Source: Hymenobacter chitinivorans DSM 11115 (lineage in GTDB: Bacteria; Bacteroidota; Bacteroidia; Cytophagales; Hymenobacteraceae). Taken from it: a stretch of DNA of 64,000 nucleotides. The stretch is taken from positions 62,001 to 126,000 of the forward strand of contig NZ_PGFA01000001.1 in NCBI RefSeq assembly GCF_002797555.1. The letters run 5' to 3'. Below the pieces are notes generated by a model that searched no databases, was not told the DNA's origin, and saw only the letters and a list, made by a program, of their open reading frames with translations. Positions 43,804 to 53,029 of this stretch are shown here, piece after piece. Every line of letters starts with the position of its first letter. The first letter of the stretch is position 1. A program made the position numbers and the translations under genes.

Positions 43804-46800
43804 ATGAACTTTCCGCTACCATTTTTCTTGCTTCGGCGTCGCCCCGCGGTGCTGCTACTTGCCTTGGCGCTCAGCCTCGGTCTGCTCGGTGTGAGCGGCG
43901 CGGCCCGGGCCCAGTCGGCCAACGACGTGCGGGTGACCGTGCTGGTGTTGCCGCCCTACTCGACCCACTTATCCGACTACGTGGACCAGCCCAACCGGCT
44001 CGTCGTCACGCTCACCAACCTGACCCGCACGCCGGTGAGCCTACAGCTGGCCGGCACGCTCACCGGCGACAATGGGGTACGGGTGCAAACCAGCGCCCAG
44101 GCCCGCTCGCCGCGCCCGGTTCAGCTGACGGGGCTGCAAACCCGCCAGCTGGACCGGGACGAGCTGGGGCAATTGTTCGACGAAAACCAGCTGACCTACA
44201 GCGGCGTGACGGTGCAGCAAATGGTGCGCGGCAATGGCCTGCCCGAAGGCAGCTACACGCTCTGCGTCCGGGCCCTTGACTACGCCACCTTGCAGCCCCG
44301 CTCGGCCGAAAACCCGCTGGGTTGCAGCCGCTCCTTTTTGCTGCGCAGCCTGGAACCGCCAATTATCGTGCGGCCCGCCGCCGAGGAAATCGTGAAAACC
44401 CAGAGCCCGCAGAACATCCTCTTTACCTGGACCCGGCCGGCCGGCGCCCCCATCAGCACCGAGTACGAGCTGCGCATCGTGGAAATGTCGGACCCCAAGC
44501 GCAACCCCAACGACGCCTTTCTGGCCGGCACCACACCAGCCCTGTTTGAGCGCACGGTAAGCCCGGCCACCACCTTGCTCTACGGCCCCGCCGACCCGGC
44601 CCTGATTCCGGGCCGGCGCTACGCCTTTGCCGTCACGGCCCGCGACCCGCAAGGCCGCGCGGTGTTCCGCAACAATGGCCGCTCCGAGGTCAGCACCTTC
44701 GTGTACGGGGCCGCCACCAAGTATTCCGACTCTAACTCGGGTGTGGTAGTAACCCCGCCGGTGAAAGTGCCCGGCCTCGACAAAGGCCCCGTTAAAGTGG
44801 CCGCGCCGCCGGTGAAGGCCACCGGGCCGGCCGTGAATCCGGCCGCGTACCAGCCCGTGTTCTACACGACCCAGATTACCACCCAGATAGTCGGCTTTTT
44901 TCCCGACGACCCCGCGCAGAAAACTCACCTGTTTGCCAATAAGTCGGTCAAGCTGGTCATCGACTACGAGGCCATTTATTCCGACGGCTCCCGGTCCAGC
45001 AACGAATATGCCGCCCACCGCATGCCCGACTACCACAAGGTGCTGGCCACCGGCACCACCGACGGCAGCGGCAACCTGCAGCTGGCCTACCTGACCCAGA
45101 TTAATTACCGGACCACGGCAGACACCACCTTCGCCGCCGATAATACTGAAGTGCCGACCATGTTTCACGGCCGGCTGCAACGCGGGCTGCGCATTTTGGT
45201 CAACAGCCAGTACTACACCAGCCCCGACCAGATATTCCGGCCCCCCACGGGCGCCAACGTGGCCTTTACGCTGCAACAGCAGCGGGCCGGCGTGCGGTCC
45301 GTGAGCTTGAACGTGCGCCTGCAGCCCCGGCAGTTCAGCCAGGCCGAAGTCCAGGAAAACGGGCAGGCCAAGCAGGACCCGCTGCTGAACGTGCCGGTGT
45401 ACGTGCTGCGCAAGTGGAAACCTACGGCCTTCCCGCCCGAAGGCAACGCCCCCGATATGGCCTCGCCGCTGGCCGGTTACGTGGTAGTGTCCAAGGCCGC
45501 CGCCAGCCAGCTGACGACCATTGACGGGGTGAAATACGCCACGGCTACGTTCAACATGCTGCTGCCGGGCCTCAACCCCAGCACGCCCTACTACCTCTAC
45601 GCCGACGTGCGAAGTGAGGCTATGGGTGACAACCGCGCGGTGGCCTACACCTGCCCGGTCCTGCCCTGGAGCATCGGCAACGAGCCCAGCCCCGACCATA
45701 CCCCGGGCTCGTACTACGGCAAGAAAGTGGAGGGCAAGCAGCGCGACCTGTACAACCTGCAGAACCCCTGGCTGGTGGGCAACGGGCAGTGGAACCTGAG
45801 CCATGCCGTGGACGTGGCCAACCTGAGCCTGGAGCCCCAGGCCCCGCGGGTGGTGGGCAACACCTACCGCGGTGAAAACGCCAGCAAGGCCCTGCCCGGC
45901 GTCACGGCCCTGCTTATGCGCATCAACGACGACTGGACCGGCGGCACCGCCGAGCGGTACGGGTACTCCCGCGAAAAGGACGGCTTCTTCGTCTTTACCA
46001 AAGTACACCCCGACGTGAATGCCGCCGGCAAGATTACGGGCCCCAGCAAGCGGTGGGTGACGCTCCAAAAAGACGGCTACGCGACTCTGGTGACGCCCAT
46101 GCTCAACAACGGCAAGCCCCTGGCCTTCGGGCAGCAGCTCGATTTGGGTAAAATGCTCTTGCAGCCCCTGGGCCGGGTCAAAGGCGAAATCGTGGGCGAC
46201 GTGGTGCTCGAATCAGTGACCATCAGCGGGGTCGAAGCGCCCGGCAAAGGCAAAAAGAAAGGCCAGAACATCCAGGTAACCACCTCGAAAGGCGCCGTGC
46301 TCACGCCGCCGGCCCGGGTATGGGTAGGCGAGGGGCTGGAGCAGGTGCTCAACAAGCCCAAAGCGGAAAGCGGCGGCCCCCGCAGCTTCGACGTGGCGGC
46401 GCCCACCGGCAAGCAGATGCTGCACGTGGAGCCCTACGACCCCAACTACTTCACCACCGACACCCTCATCAACGTCACCGGCGACAAGTTCGACGTGGGC
46501 CGGGTGCGCCTCGTGCACAAACTCCACCGCCTGCATATCATCGTGTATGAGTCCGACAAAAAAGGCGGCACCGTAACTTCCGTGGGCGGCGTACAGCCCA
46601 TCGGGCAGGGCGGCAGCATGGCCGGGACGGGCGTTTCAGGAACCAGCGCTACTTCCTACACCCCGGCCAGCGGCTCGGGCAGCAAGAACAGCGGCCCCGC
46701 TCCAACCACCACGACTACGGTCGGTGCCGCCGGCGGGGTGGGCGGCAACTTCCAGGGTGGCGCCGGCAATGTGAACAGTGCTCTGGGCACCGGCGTCAAC

Positions 46801-49791
46801 TCGGCTACCGTCAATCAGCTGGCGGCCAGTGTTCTGCCCGGTTGGGGCACGGCCATCAAAAACGTGAAAGTGGAAGTGCTGGCGTTGAGTGAGCCTACCG
46901 AAACGACCACCGACGTGGGCGGCAGCGCCACGCTGCGCTTTGCCTCCAGCGGCACCAAGTTTACCCTGCGCCTCACGCCCCTCGATGGCAGCTACCAGGC
47001 CCGGGAAGTAACGCTGGTCAACAACCTCTCCCGCCAGGACAGCGTCTACCACCTGGCCCTCGAACCCGCCCTGGTGGTGCGCGGGCAGGTGCGCCTGGGC
47101 AAGCAGCCCATTGCCGGCGCCCGGGTGTTCGTCGATTGGTCGGGCCTGAAGGTGGAAACCTTCTCCGACGCCAACGGCAACTACGAGCTGGGCGGCGTGC
47201 CGGCCAAGCAGCCCCTCACGCTGCGGGCCACGCGCACCGGCAGCAGCTACGTGGGCGCCGAGCTGAAACGTACGTTCAACACCGCTACCGACGGCGTCGA
47301 TTTGCTCATCAGTCAGTACAACAAGCTCGATTTGAGCCGCCTGCTGGGCGTGCCGGTCGAGGTGGAAACCCTGGAAGACAAAGCCGGGGTGGTCAGCATC
47401 ACCGGGGCCTTCGTGCGGCTGCGCGGCACCGCCGGCCTGGCCCCGGCCGATACGGCCCTGCGCCTGCCCTTCGGCACGGTAGCCGTGAAAGGCGGCGCCG
47501 AGAAAAACGTCAAAGGCATTCCCTACATGATGCCCGCCGCCGGCAACAGCGTGACCAGCAGCCTGACCAAGGCCGAAGTAGTAGTGAACGGCAAGCTCCC
47601 CGGCTTTTTGGTGAAGTCTGACGGCCTGCGGGTGGTAGGCGGGGCCAATGGGCAGCCGGGCGCGGTGCGTGGGGCGGTATATCTGCCCGTGACGCAGTTC
47701 AAAGACCAGAGCATCAGCTTCGGCGCTACCGACAAAGTTTATCTGGCGCATCCCACGGCCCCGGCCCCCGACCGGCTGCTCTACCCGGCCCTGGTGCCGG
47801 CCGGTACCGAAGCCGCTCCGGCCCCGCGCTGGCAGCCGGTTACCGCCGACAACAAAGCCCTGACCTACAAGCTCTACAATTTCCCCGCCGAGGCTGCCAC
47901 CGCGGCCTCGGCCCTGGGCCACGACACGCTTCGGCTGGCTACCACCCTGCACCCGCAGCCCGCCGGCCTGGCCACGCCACTCAGCGTCAACGTGGGCGTT
48001 ATCAGTGCCCTGCCCGCCAAAGTGCTGCCCGTGTCGGGCACGGCCAAACTGAGCTTACCCCTGGAAAGCTGGACCCTGGAATCGAGCAAGTTTACGCTCA
48101 GCAAAAACCAGGGCCTGTATTTGGCCAGCGGCACGCTCCACCTCGGCGCCATAACCGACGCGGCCCACGACGTGGCCTTCGAAGAGCTGACCATTCTGCC
48201 CGCCAGCCTCAGCCAGGCCAGTTTTAACCTGAGCAGCCTCAAGCTCGGCGGCGTCGGTACGCTGGCCGTGGTTAAGGAAGCCAAGGCCCTGCTGGCCTTC
48301 GACGCGGGCCAGAAGCACTGGAGCCTCGACGTGCTGCGCCCCGACCAAACCGGCGCGGCCGTGGCTTCGCTCAGCGGCCTGCCCGACGCGGCCGGCAGCG
48401 TGGATTTGCGCCTGCTGACCTTCTTTGCCAACCAAACCCAGGCTGCCCAGCTCATCGACAACAGCCCGGCCCTGACCCTGAACCAGGTCGTGAGCTTCCG
48501 ACCCGTGACGATGGTGGTGGGCCAGGACAACCTGCAGCTCGGGGGCACCATCAACCTCAACATCCCGCAGCTGGGCGAGCAGGACGGCAAGCTGACCATC
48601 GTGCGCGAAAACCAGCAGCCTAAGCTCCTGGTAACCATGCCCGACATGCAGTTCCAGACCGGCCCCTTGGTCGTGAAGCTGCCCGGGCTGAACTACCAGC
48701 GCCTGGCCACGGGCGGCGTCAGCTTCGAGGGCACGGCCGAGGAGCCCGGGGTGGTCAAGTTCAACGTGAAGCTCTACCACACCCCCGATTCCACGGCCCT
48801 TGGCCTCAAGCCCCAGCAGAAGTTTGAGCTGGCCCAGGGGGGTGGATACCTCGACAACGTGCGCGGCTGGATGCGGCCCAGCGGCGGCCAGTGGCCCCTG
48901 CTCACTTTCGGCGGCGACGTGAAAAACGCCAACGGCCTGAGCGGGGTGCTGTCCTTGTCGGTGCACGGGGATATTATGTCGGAAAACCAGCAGATAACGG
49001 TGAAAAACGTGCCCACGCCCTTCGGCGACATGCAGCTCACCTTCGACATCCCGAAAAAGCGCCTCGTAGGCTACCTCCCGTTTGAAAAAGACATGGGTGG
49101 GGGCACCAAGGTCCACGGCTCGGCCAACCTGCTGGCCGACCCCAGCGGCTGGATGATGCTGTCGGCCGGCGAAATGGAGAAAAGCAACCCAGCCCTGCAG
49201 GGTGCGGCCATGCTCATGGTGGGCAGCCACGCCCTGGAGCCCGAAATTCAGGAGCAGTTCCAGAAATTTTCCTACTTCTACCAGACCAAGGGCACCATGC
49301 CGCCTTCCTTCCCCAAAACCGTCGAGGGCTTCTACTTCGAGGGTAAAATTGGGATGCCGGTGCCCATCATTCCCAGCTTTGATGTGGATCTGATTGTCAT
49401 TTCGGGCAAGCTGGAGTCGGTCATGGGCGGCGACATGCGCATGGGCATGAACTTCAGCAACGGCACCGAGTTTGGCATCGGCCAAAGCGTGTTCCTCGAC
49501 GTGAAGGCCGGCGTGGGCGGTACTGCAATTATTGTTTGCGGCGGCGTGGAAGGCGGCGTGCATGCCGACCTCAGCGCCGATGGCAAGGTGAACGTGAGCA
49601 GCGGCGACTGGAGCATTGCCGGCGACGCCTCAGTGAAGCTTACTGCCACAGCCTACGGCGGCTACGGCGTCTGCGACTCCGACTGCTCTTGGTTTACCTG
49701 CGACAAACACGAAAAGAGCGTGGACCTGACCGTCGGCGCCAAAATCGGCGTCAGCAATGCCGGCACCGACTATTCCGTCTACCTCAAATAA
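43804..49791 (+). CDS. TANFOR-domain giant surface protein (1995 aa)
   Basis: This is the largest gene of the window. After a signal peptide (LLGVSGAARAQ) the N-terminus is a TANFOR domain at about 38-180 (VRVTVLVLPPYSTHLSDYV, LVVTLTNLTRTPVSLQL, GLPEGSYTLCVRALDY, GCSRSFLL), a domain named from Tannerella forsythia. A fibronectin-like region follows at about 180-310 (PPIIVRPAAEEIVKTQSPQN...TWTRP). At least two carboxypeptidase-regulatory-like beta-domains are visible (GNYELGGVPAKQPLTLRAT at about 1120-1145). The last 60 residues have four cysteines (VCDSDCSWFTCDKHEK) and an end rich in beta strands. Ser/Thr/Gly-rich linkers lie at about 935-1000. No T9SS tail is evident. Its role is unknown; export and surface display are likely. 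Confidence 0.86.
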   Translation: MNFPLPFFLLRRRPAVLLLALALSLGLLGVSGAARAQSANDVRVTVLVLPPYSTHLSDYVDQPNRLVVTLTNLTRTPVSLQLAGTLTGDNGVRVQTSAQARSPRPVQLTGLQTRQLDRDELGQLFDENQLTYSGVTVQQMVRGNGLPEGSYTLCVRALDYATLQPRSAENPLGCSRSFLLRSLEPPIIVRPAAEEIVKTQSPQNILFTWTRPAGAPISTEYELRIVEMSDPKRNPNDAFLAGTTPALFERTVSPATTLLYGPADPALIPGRRYAFAVTARDPQGRAVFRNNGRSEVSTFVYGAATKYSDSNSGVVVTPPVKVPGLDKGPVKVAAPPVKATGPAVNPAAYQPVFYTTQITTQIVGFFPDDPAQKTHLFANKSVKLVIDYEAIYSDGSRSSNEYAAHRMPDYHKVLATGTTDGSGNLQLAYLTQINYRTTADTTFAADNTEVPTMFHGRLQRGLRILVNSQYYTSPDQIFRPPTGANVAFTLQQQRAGVRSVSLNVRLQPRQFSQAEVQENGQAKQDPLLNVPVYVLRKWKPTAFPPEGNAPDMASPLAGYVVVSKAAASQLTTIDGVKYATATFNMLLPGLNPSTPYYLYADVRSEAMGDNRAVAYTCPVLPWSIGNEPSPDHTPGSYYGKKVEGKQRDLYNLQNPWLVGNGQWNLSHAVDVANLSLEPQAPRVVGNTYRGENASKALPGVTALLMRINDDWTGGTAERYGYSREKDGFFVFTKVHPDVNAAGKITGPSKRWVTLQKDGYATLVTPMLNNGKPLAFGQQLDLGKMLLQPLGRVKGEIVGDVVLESVTISGVEAPGKGKKKGQNIQVTTSKGAVLTPPARVWVGEGLEQVLNKPKAESGGPRSFDVAAPTGKQMLHVEPYDPNYFTTDTLINVTGDKFDVGRVRLVHKLHRLHIIVYESDKKGGTVTSVGGVQPIGQGGSMAGTGVSGTSATSYTPASGSGSKNSGPAPTTTTTVGAAGGVGGNFQGGAGNVNSALGTGVNSATVNQLAASVLPGWGTAIKNVKVEVLALSEPTETTTDVGGSATLRFASSGTKFTLRLTPLDGSYQAREVTLVNNLSRQDSVYHLALEPALVVRGQVRLGKQPIAGARVFVDWSGLKVETFSDANGNYELGGVPAKQPLTLRATRTGSSYVGAELKRTFNTATDGVDLLISQYNKLDLSRLLGVPVEVETLEDKAGVVSITGAFVRLRGTAGLAPADTALRLPFGTVAVKGGAEKNVKGIPYMMPAAGNSVTSSLTKAEVVVNGKLPGFLVKSDGLRVVGGANGQPGAVRGAVYLPVTQFKDQSISFGATDKVYLAHPTAPAPDRLLYPALVPAGTEAAPAPRWQPVTADNKALTYKLYNFPAEAATAASALGHDTLRLATTLHPQPAGLATPLSVNVGVISALPAKVLPVSGTAKLSLPLESWTLESSKFTLSKNQGLYLASGTLHLGAITDAAHDVAFEELTILPASLSQASFNLSSLKLGGVGTLAVVKEAKALLAFDAGQKHWSLDVLRPDQTGAAVASLSGLPDAAGSVDLRLLTFFANQTQAAQLIDNSPALTLNQVVSFRPVTMVVGQDNLQLGGTINLNIPQLGEQDGKLTIVRENQQPKLLVTMPDMQFQTGPLVVKLPGLNYQRLATGGVSFEGTAEEPGVVKFNVKLYHTPDSTALGLKPQQKFELAQGGGYLDNVRGWMRPSGGQWPLLTFGGDVKNANGLSGVLSLSVHGDIMSENQQITVKNVPTPFGDMQLTFDIPKKRLVGYLPFEKDMGGGTKVHGSANLLADPSGWMMLSAGEMEKSNPALQGAAMLMVGSHALEPEIQEQFQKFSYFYQTKGTMPPSFPKTVEGFYFEGKIGMPVPIIPSFDVDLIVISGKLESVMGGDMRMGMNFSNGTEFGIGQSVFLDVKAGVGGTAIIVCGGVEGGVHADLSADGKVNVSSGDWSIAGDASVKLTATAYGGYGVCDSDCSWFTCDKHEKSVDLTVGAKIGVSNAGTDYSVYLK

Positions 49792-49799
49792 CCCCGGCC

Positions 49800-51872
49800 A
49801 TGAATCTGTTTCAGAAGCAAATAAAAAACGGGCCGCTGGCGGTGCTGGCGGCGTTGGTAATGTCCGCCGCGCAGGCCCAGAACCCAACTGCTCCCGCCGT
49901 GGGCGGAGGCCGGGGAATCTTCGTGTACTCGCCCAAGCCCCAGGCGGCCGGCACCTGGGCCGGGGCCGCCGCTACCAGCATTCAGGTGGAGCGGCGGGTG
50001 GCCAGCGGCACGGCGTTTGCGCCGGTAGCTCAGCTTTCGGCCCCGGCTACGGCCGCCGAGTTTGAGGCCCGGGTGCTGAGTTTCAACCGCCGCCTGACCA
50101 TTCCGTTGACCGGCCTGGAAGGCCCGCTGGTGCAGAAGCTGGCCCGTATCTGGGAACGAACCCACCGCCTCGACAGCCTGCGCGCCTACAGCCAGCTGAT
50201 GCCAGTGCAGCAGGCTGTGGGCCTGGTATTACTCGACAGCACGGCCCAGCGTGGCACTTCGTACGTGTACCGCGTCACGGCCCAGCGCAACGGCGCCCCG
50301 GTGGGTGCGGCGGCCCAGAGTGCGGCCGTGAGCTGGCCGGGCAAGCCCACCGGCGGCAAGCTGAAAAAGCTGCCTGCGGTAACCGAAGACAACCGGATTA
50401 TTCCGCGCTGGCGCCAGCTCGACGGGCCGCAGCGGGCTGTGTACGTGCAGCTCCGCCGCCAGGACGACGCCCGTGGGGAGTGGAAAACGGCGGCTGCTCC
50501 ACTCACCCTGGAGTCGTTCCAGAAGGCCCTGGCCCTGGTGGCTTACGACCGAAACGTACAGCCCGTGCACGCCTACCGCTACACCCTGCGCACCCTCGAC
50601 CAGTACGAAAACCCCGGTCCCGCCGCCGATACCGTGCTGGCCGCCGCCTACAACTTCCTCGACGCGGCCGTGCTGCGCGACTTCCGGGCCCAGGCCCAGC
50701 AGGCCGGCCCCACCACCGAGCCCGGCATCCGGCTGAGCTGGCGCCTGCCCGACGCTAACAAGCTCCGCTCGGTGCGCATCTTTCGCAGCACCCTGCTCGA
50801 CAAGGATTTCAAGCTCCTGGCCGAAGTGACGCCCACCGAAGCAGGCTACTTTGACGCCACCGCCGCGCCCATGCAAAAGTACTACTACTACGTGCAGCCC
50901 ACCGGCCTTTTGCAGGAACCGGGTGTGCCCAGCAGCAAGGCTTTTGCTTTGTTTGAGGACCAGCGCCCCCCGCTGCCGCCCCACGAGGTGCGCGCCGCCC
51001 CGGTGCCCGGCGGCATCCGGCTGCGCTGGCTGCCCGGCGACAAATTCACCAAGGGCTACTATGTGTACCGGGCCGCCGGGCCGGCGGCCAAGCTCACCCT
51101 CGTCGGAGCCCTGCGGCCCCACCAGGAAAAAGCCGCCGAGCAGGTCTTCGTCGACAGCAGCCGCACGTTGCAGCCCGCCGTGCGCTACCGCTACGCCGTG
51201 CAGGCCGAGAATTCCAGCCACCGCCCCAGCATTTACTCCGATACGGTGGAAACGACGGCCGGCGTGAAGCGTCCCGTGGCTACTGCGGCTCACGCCCTGG
51301 CGCCGGTAGCCGGGGCCGAGGCCCAGTGGGAAAACGGCCGACCCGTGGTGCGCTGGCAAGCCGCCCCGGAAGCGGCTTTCTACGAAGTGAGCCGCCGCGT
51401 GGAGGGCCAGCCGCAGTTTCAGCGCCTGCCGCTGGGCCCCCGTATGCCCGGTTCCCGTACCGAGCGGCGCCCCTTGGCCCAGGCCGGCTTTTGCGACTCC
51501 ACGGCCCGCCCCGGCCAGAGCTACGAGTACGAAATTGTGAGCCTGGATGAGCAGGGCCGCCGCAGCACCCCGGCGCGGCTGAGCTTGCGGGCCGCCGAAA
51601 CTGCTGCCGCGCCAGCCACACTGACGGCGGCAGCCGTGGGCAAAACCGTGGAACTGCGCTGGGCCGCCGAGGCCGCCGCCCCGCAGTACCGGGTGTACCG
51701 CTACGAGCCCGGCGCCAAGCCCCAGGCCGTGGCTACCGTGGCGGCCAGCCCCGCCACCTACCGCGACGCCACCGTGCAGCCCCGCCGAACTTACTTCTAC
51801 TACGTGGCTTCACTCGACGCCCAGCGCCGGGAAGCGGCCCGCAGTGAGCCAATCGGGGTGCGGGTGCCCTAG
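49800..51872 (+). CDS. Secreted protein with fibronectin type III-like repeats
   Basis: The 690-aa protein starts 8 bp after the TANFOR stop codon (MNLFQKQIKNGPLAVLAALVMSAAQAQ, a clear signal peptide). At least five fibronectin type III-like modules are visible, with repeated forms such as RLSWRLPDANKLRSVRIFRS, RLRWLPGDKFTKGYYVYRA, VVRWQAAPEAAFYEVSRRV and ELRWAAEAAAPQYRVYRYE, each closing with YYYYV/YEYEIVSLD-type strands. No T9SS sorting tail is evident. The very short spacing means translation is coupled to the TANFOR gene, which suggests that the two proteins work together at the cell surface. Confidence 0.85.
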   Translation: MNLFQKQIKNGPLAVLAALVMSAAQAQNPTAPAVGGGRGIFVYSPKPQAAGTWAGAAATSIQVERRVASGTAFAPVAQLSAPATAAEFEARVLSFNRRLTIPLTGLEGPLVQKLARIWERTHRLDSLRAYSQLMPVQQAVGLVLLDSTAQRGTSYVYRVTAQRNGAPVGAAAQSAAVSWPGKPTGGKLKKLPAVTEDNRIIPRWRQLDGPQRAVYVQLRRQDDARGEWKTAAAPLTLESFQKALALVAYDRNVQPVHAYRYTLRTLDQYENPGPAADTVLAAAYNFLDAAVLRDFRAQAQQAGPTTEPGIRLSWRLPDANKLRSVRIFRSTLLDKDFKLLAEVTPTEAGYFDATAAPMQKYYYYVQPTGLLQEPGVPSSKAFALFEDQRPPLPPHEVRAAPVPGGIRLRWLPGDKFTKGYYVYRAAGPAAKLTLVGALRPHQEKAAEQVFVDSSRTLQPAVRYRYAVQAENSSHRPSIYSDTVETTAGVKRPVATAAHALAPVAGAEAQWENGRPVVRWQAAPEAAFYEVSRRVEGQPQFQRLPLGPRMPGSRTERRPLAQAGFCDSTARPGQSYEYEIVSLDEQGRRSTPARLSLRAAETAAAPATLTAAAVGKTVELRWAAEAAAPQYRVYRYEPGAKPQAVATVAASPATYRDATVQPRRTYFYYVASLDAQRREAARSEPIGVRVP

Positions 51873-51997
51873 ATAACGCGGCAGTTGTTCCGGCAACAGA
51901 CCGGGTTGTCACGGTTAACGGCCGCGGCAAGCTTACTGGGCTTATGGTGGCCCTTCGGCCGCTCCAACCCGGCGCCGGAATACGCCTAGTCTGCTAG

Positions 51998-52138
51998 GTA
52001 TGCATAATTACTAAATGCCAAAAAATGTATACCATTTTCGCTTTAGTTAGGTATACAATTTTGGTAATAGCAAGTACGTGTATACAGTTTGCTGGCTCGT
52101 TTGGTATACGATGCATTTTTAGAATGTAACCTGTATAC
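51998..52138. repeat. Six GTATAC-type palindromes at alternating 29/24-bp spacing
   Basis: Sites start at 51998 (GTATGC), 52027, 52051, 52080, 52104 and 52133 (all GTATAC). The distances are 29, 24, 29, 24 and 29 bp, so the period is 53 bp. Odd sites are preceded by G (GGTATAC) and even ones by T (TGTATAC). The tract is AT-rich and lies in the 561-bp gap between the fibronectin-like gene and the next lipoprotein gene. The remaining part of that gap (51873-51990) shows nothing I can name. Confidence 0.8.
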
Positions 52139-52269
52139 AATATAACAGGGTGCGGGCGGGGCTTTCTGCTGCGGGCCGTTGGTGCCGAGAAGTTGTCCAC
52201 TTGTGGTGCCTGAACCGGACTACGGGCTACGCTAAAGTCGGCAGCACACCCCCTTTTGACGGCAGAATA

Positions 52270-52353
52270 CGACCTGCGCGCACCCGGCGCGACGCCCGCG
52301 CATGCTTTTGCGACCTGCCCGAAAGCCCCTGCCCGCGCCTTGCCCTTCCTTTG
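52270..52353 (+). promoter_or_regulatory. Shared upstream element, copy 3 (before second lipoprotein operon)
   Basis: The conserved block TTTGCGACCTGC plus CCGAAAGCC at 52307-52327 is followed by exactly 19 nt and TCCTTTG (ending 52353). Further degenerate copies of the CGACCTGC core start at 52270 and 52290, that is 41 and 21 nt upstream of the core in the main block at 52311. The next start codon is about 80 nt downstream. Confidence 0.68.
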
Positions 52354-52433
52354 TCCCCGTTGCTGCTGCTTTACAATCAAGTGGTTACCAGCGGCGGCAC
52401 GGCTCCAATTTCTCACCTCACTCTTCCTCTCTG

Positions 52434-52976
52434 ATGACTATGCTTTCTTTCACCAACCGCTTCTTCCAATCGGTGCTGCTGCTGGGCGTGCTGGCCGCGG
52501 CGGCTTGTTCCTGCTCTAAAGACGATGCCGACGCGGCCGACCCCAACGGCGACGGCGACGGTACCCTGACCTGGACCCACAACGGCACCACCTACACCAG
52601 CAAGGCCTATTCCAGCGCCATCGTCGACAGTGATACTTCCCTGCTGATTACGGGCAGCTCGGCCGACATGAAAAACGCAGTGTCGTTGCGGCTCAAGAAA
52701 ATATACAAGCTGGGCGCCACCACCTACGACCTCAAGAAAGGCTCGGTGCTCAATAATTACCCCGTGGGCGGCATCACGCTCAACAGCGCCACGCAGTTTA
52801 TTACCCTCTACGGCCCCAGCGCCAGCAACGGCTCCATCGTGGTGACCCAGTACGACCGGGCCGCCCAGAAAGTGGCCGGCACCTTCAGCTTCACCGGCGG
52901 GCCCGTGCCCAACTCGGGCAGCACCGGCACCCAGAGCGTGACCAACGGCTCGTTCAGCTTCACCCGCTTCCGCTAG
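52434..52976 (+). CDS. Lipoprotein, DUF6252-like (paralogue of the one at 41417)
   Basis: The 180-aa protein has a lipoprotein signal (LGVLAAAAC, Cys25 or Cys27) and an acidic linker (KDDADAADPNGDGDG) that resembles a surface-exposure signal. The mature domain (LTWTHNGTTYTSKAY...VSLRLKKIYKLGATTYDL...KVAGTFSFTGG...VTNGSFSFTRF) follows the same scheme as the 41417 lipoprotein. ATGs at 52434 and 52440 are both possible starts. It is preceded by the third copy of the shared upstream element and followed 53 bp later by another lipoprotein gene. Confidence 0.78.
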   Translation: MTMLSFTNRFFQSVLLLGVLAAAACSCSKDDADAADPNGDGDGTLTWTHNGTTYTSKAYSSAIVDSDTSLLITGSSADMKNAVSLRLKKIYKLGATTYDLKKGSVLNNYPVGGITLNSATQFITLYGPSASNGSIVVTQYDRAAQKVAGTFSFTGGPVPNSGSTGTQSVTNGSFSFTRFR

Positions 52977-53029
52977 GCGTAGGCGGCTTATTGTACCCTG
53001 TTTATTCTTCACTCTCGATGCTTTTGCCC

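Noticed and set aside
51998..52138. CRISPR or tRNA-like explanation for the GTATAC array
   Set aside because: The conserved unit is only 6-7 bp and no tRNA fold is present.
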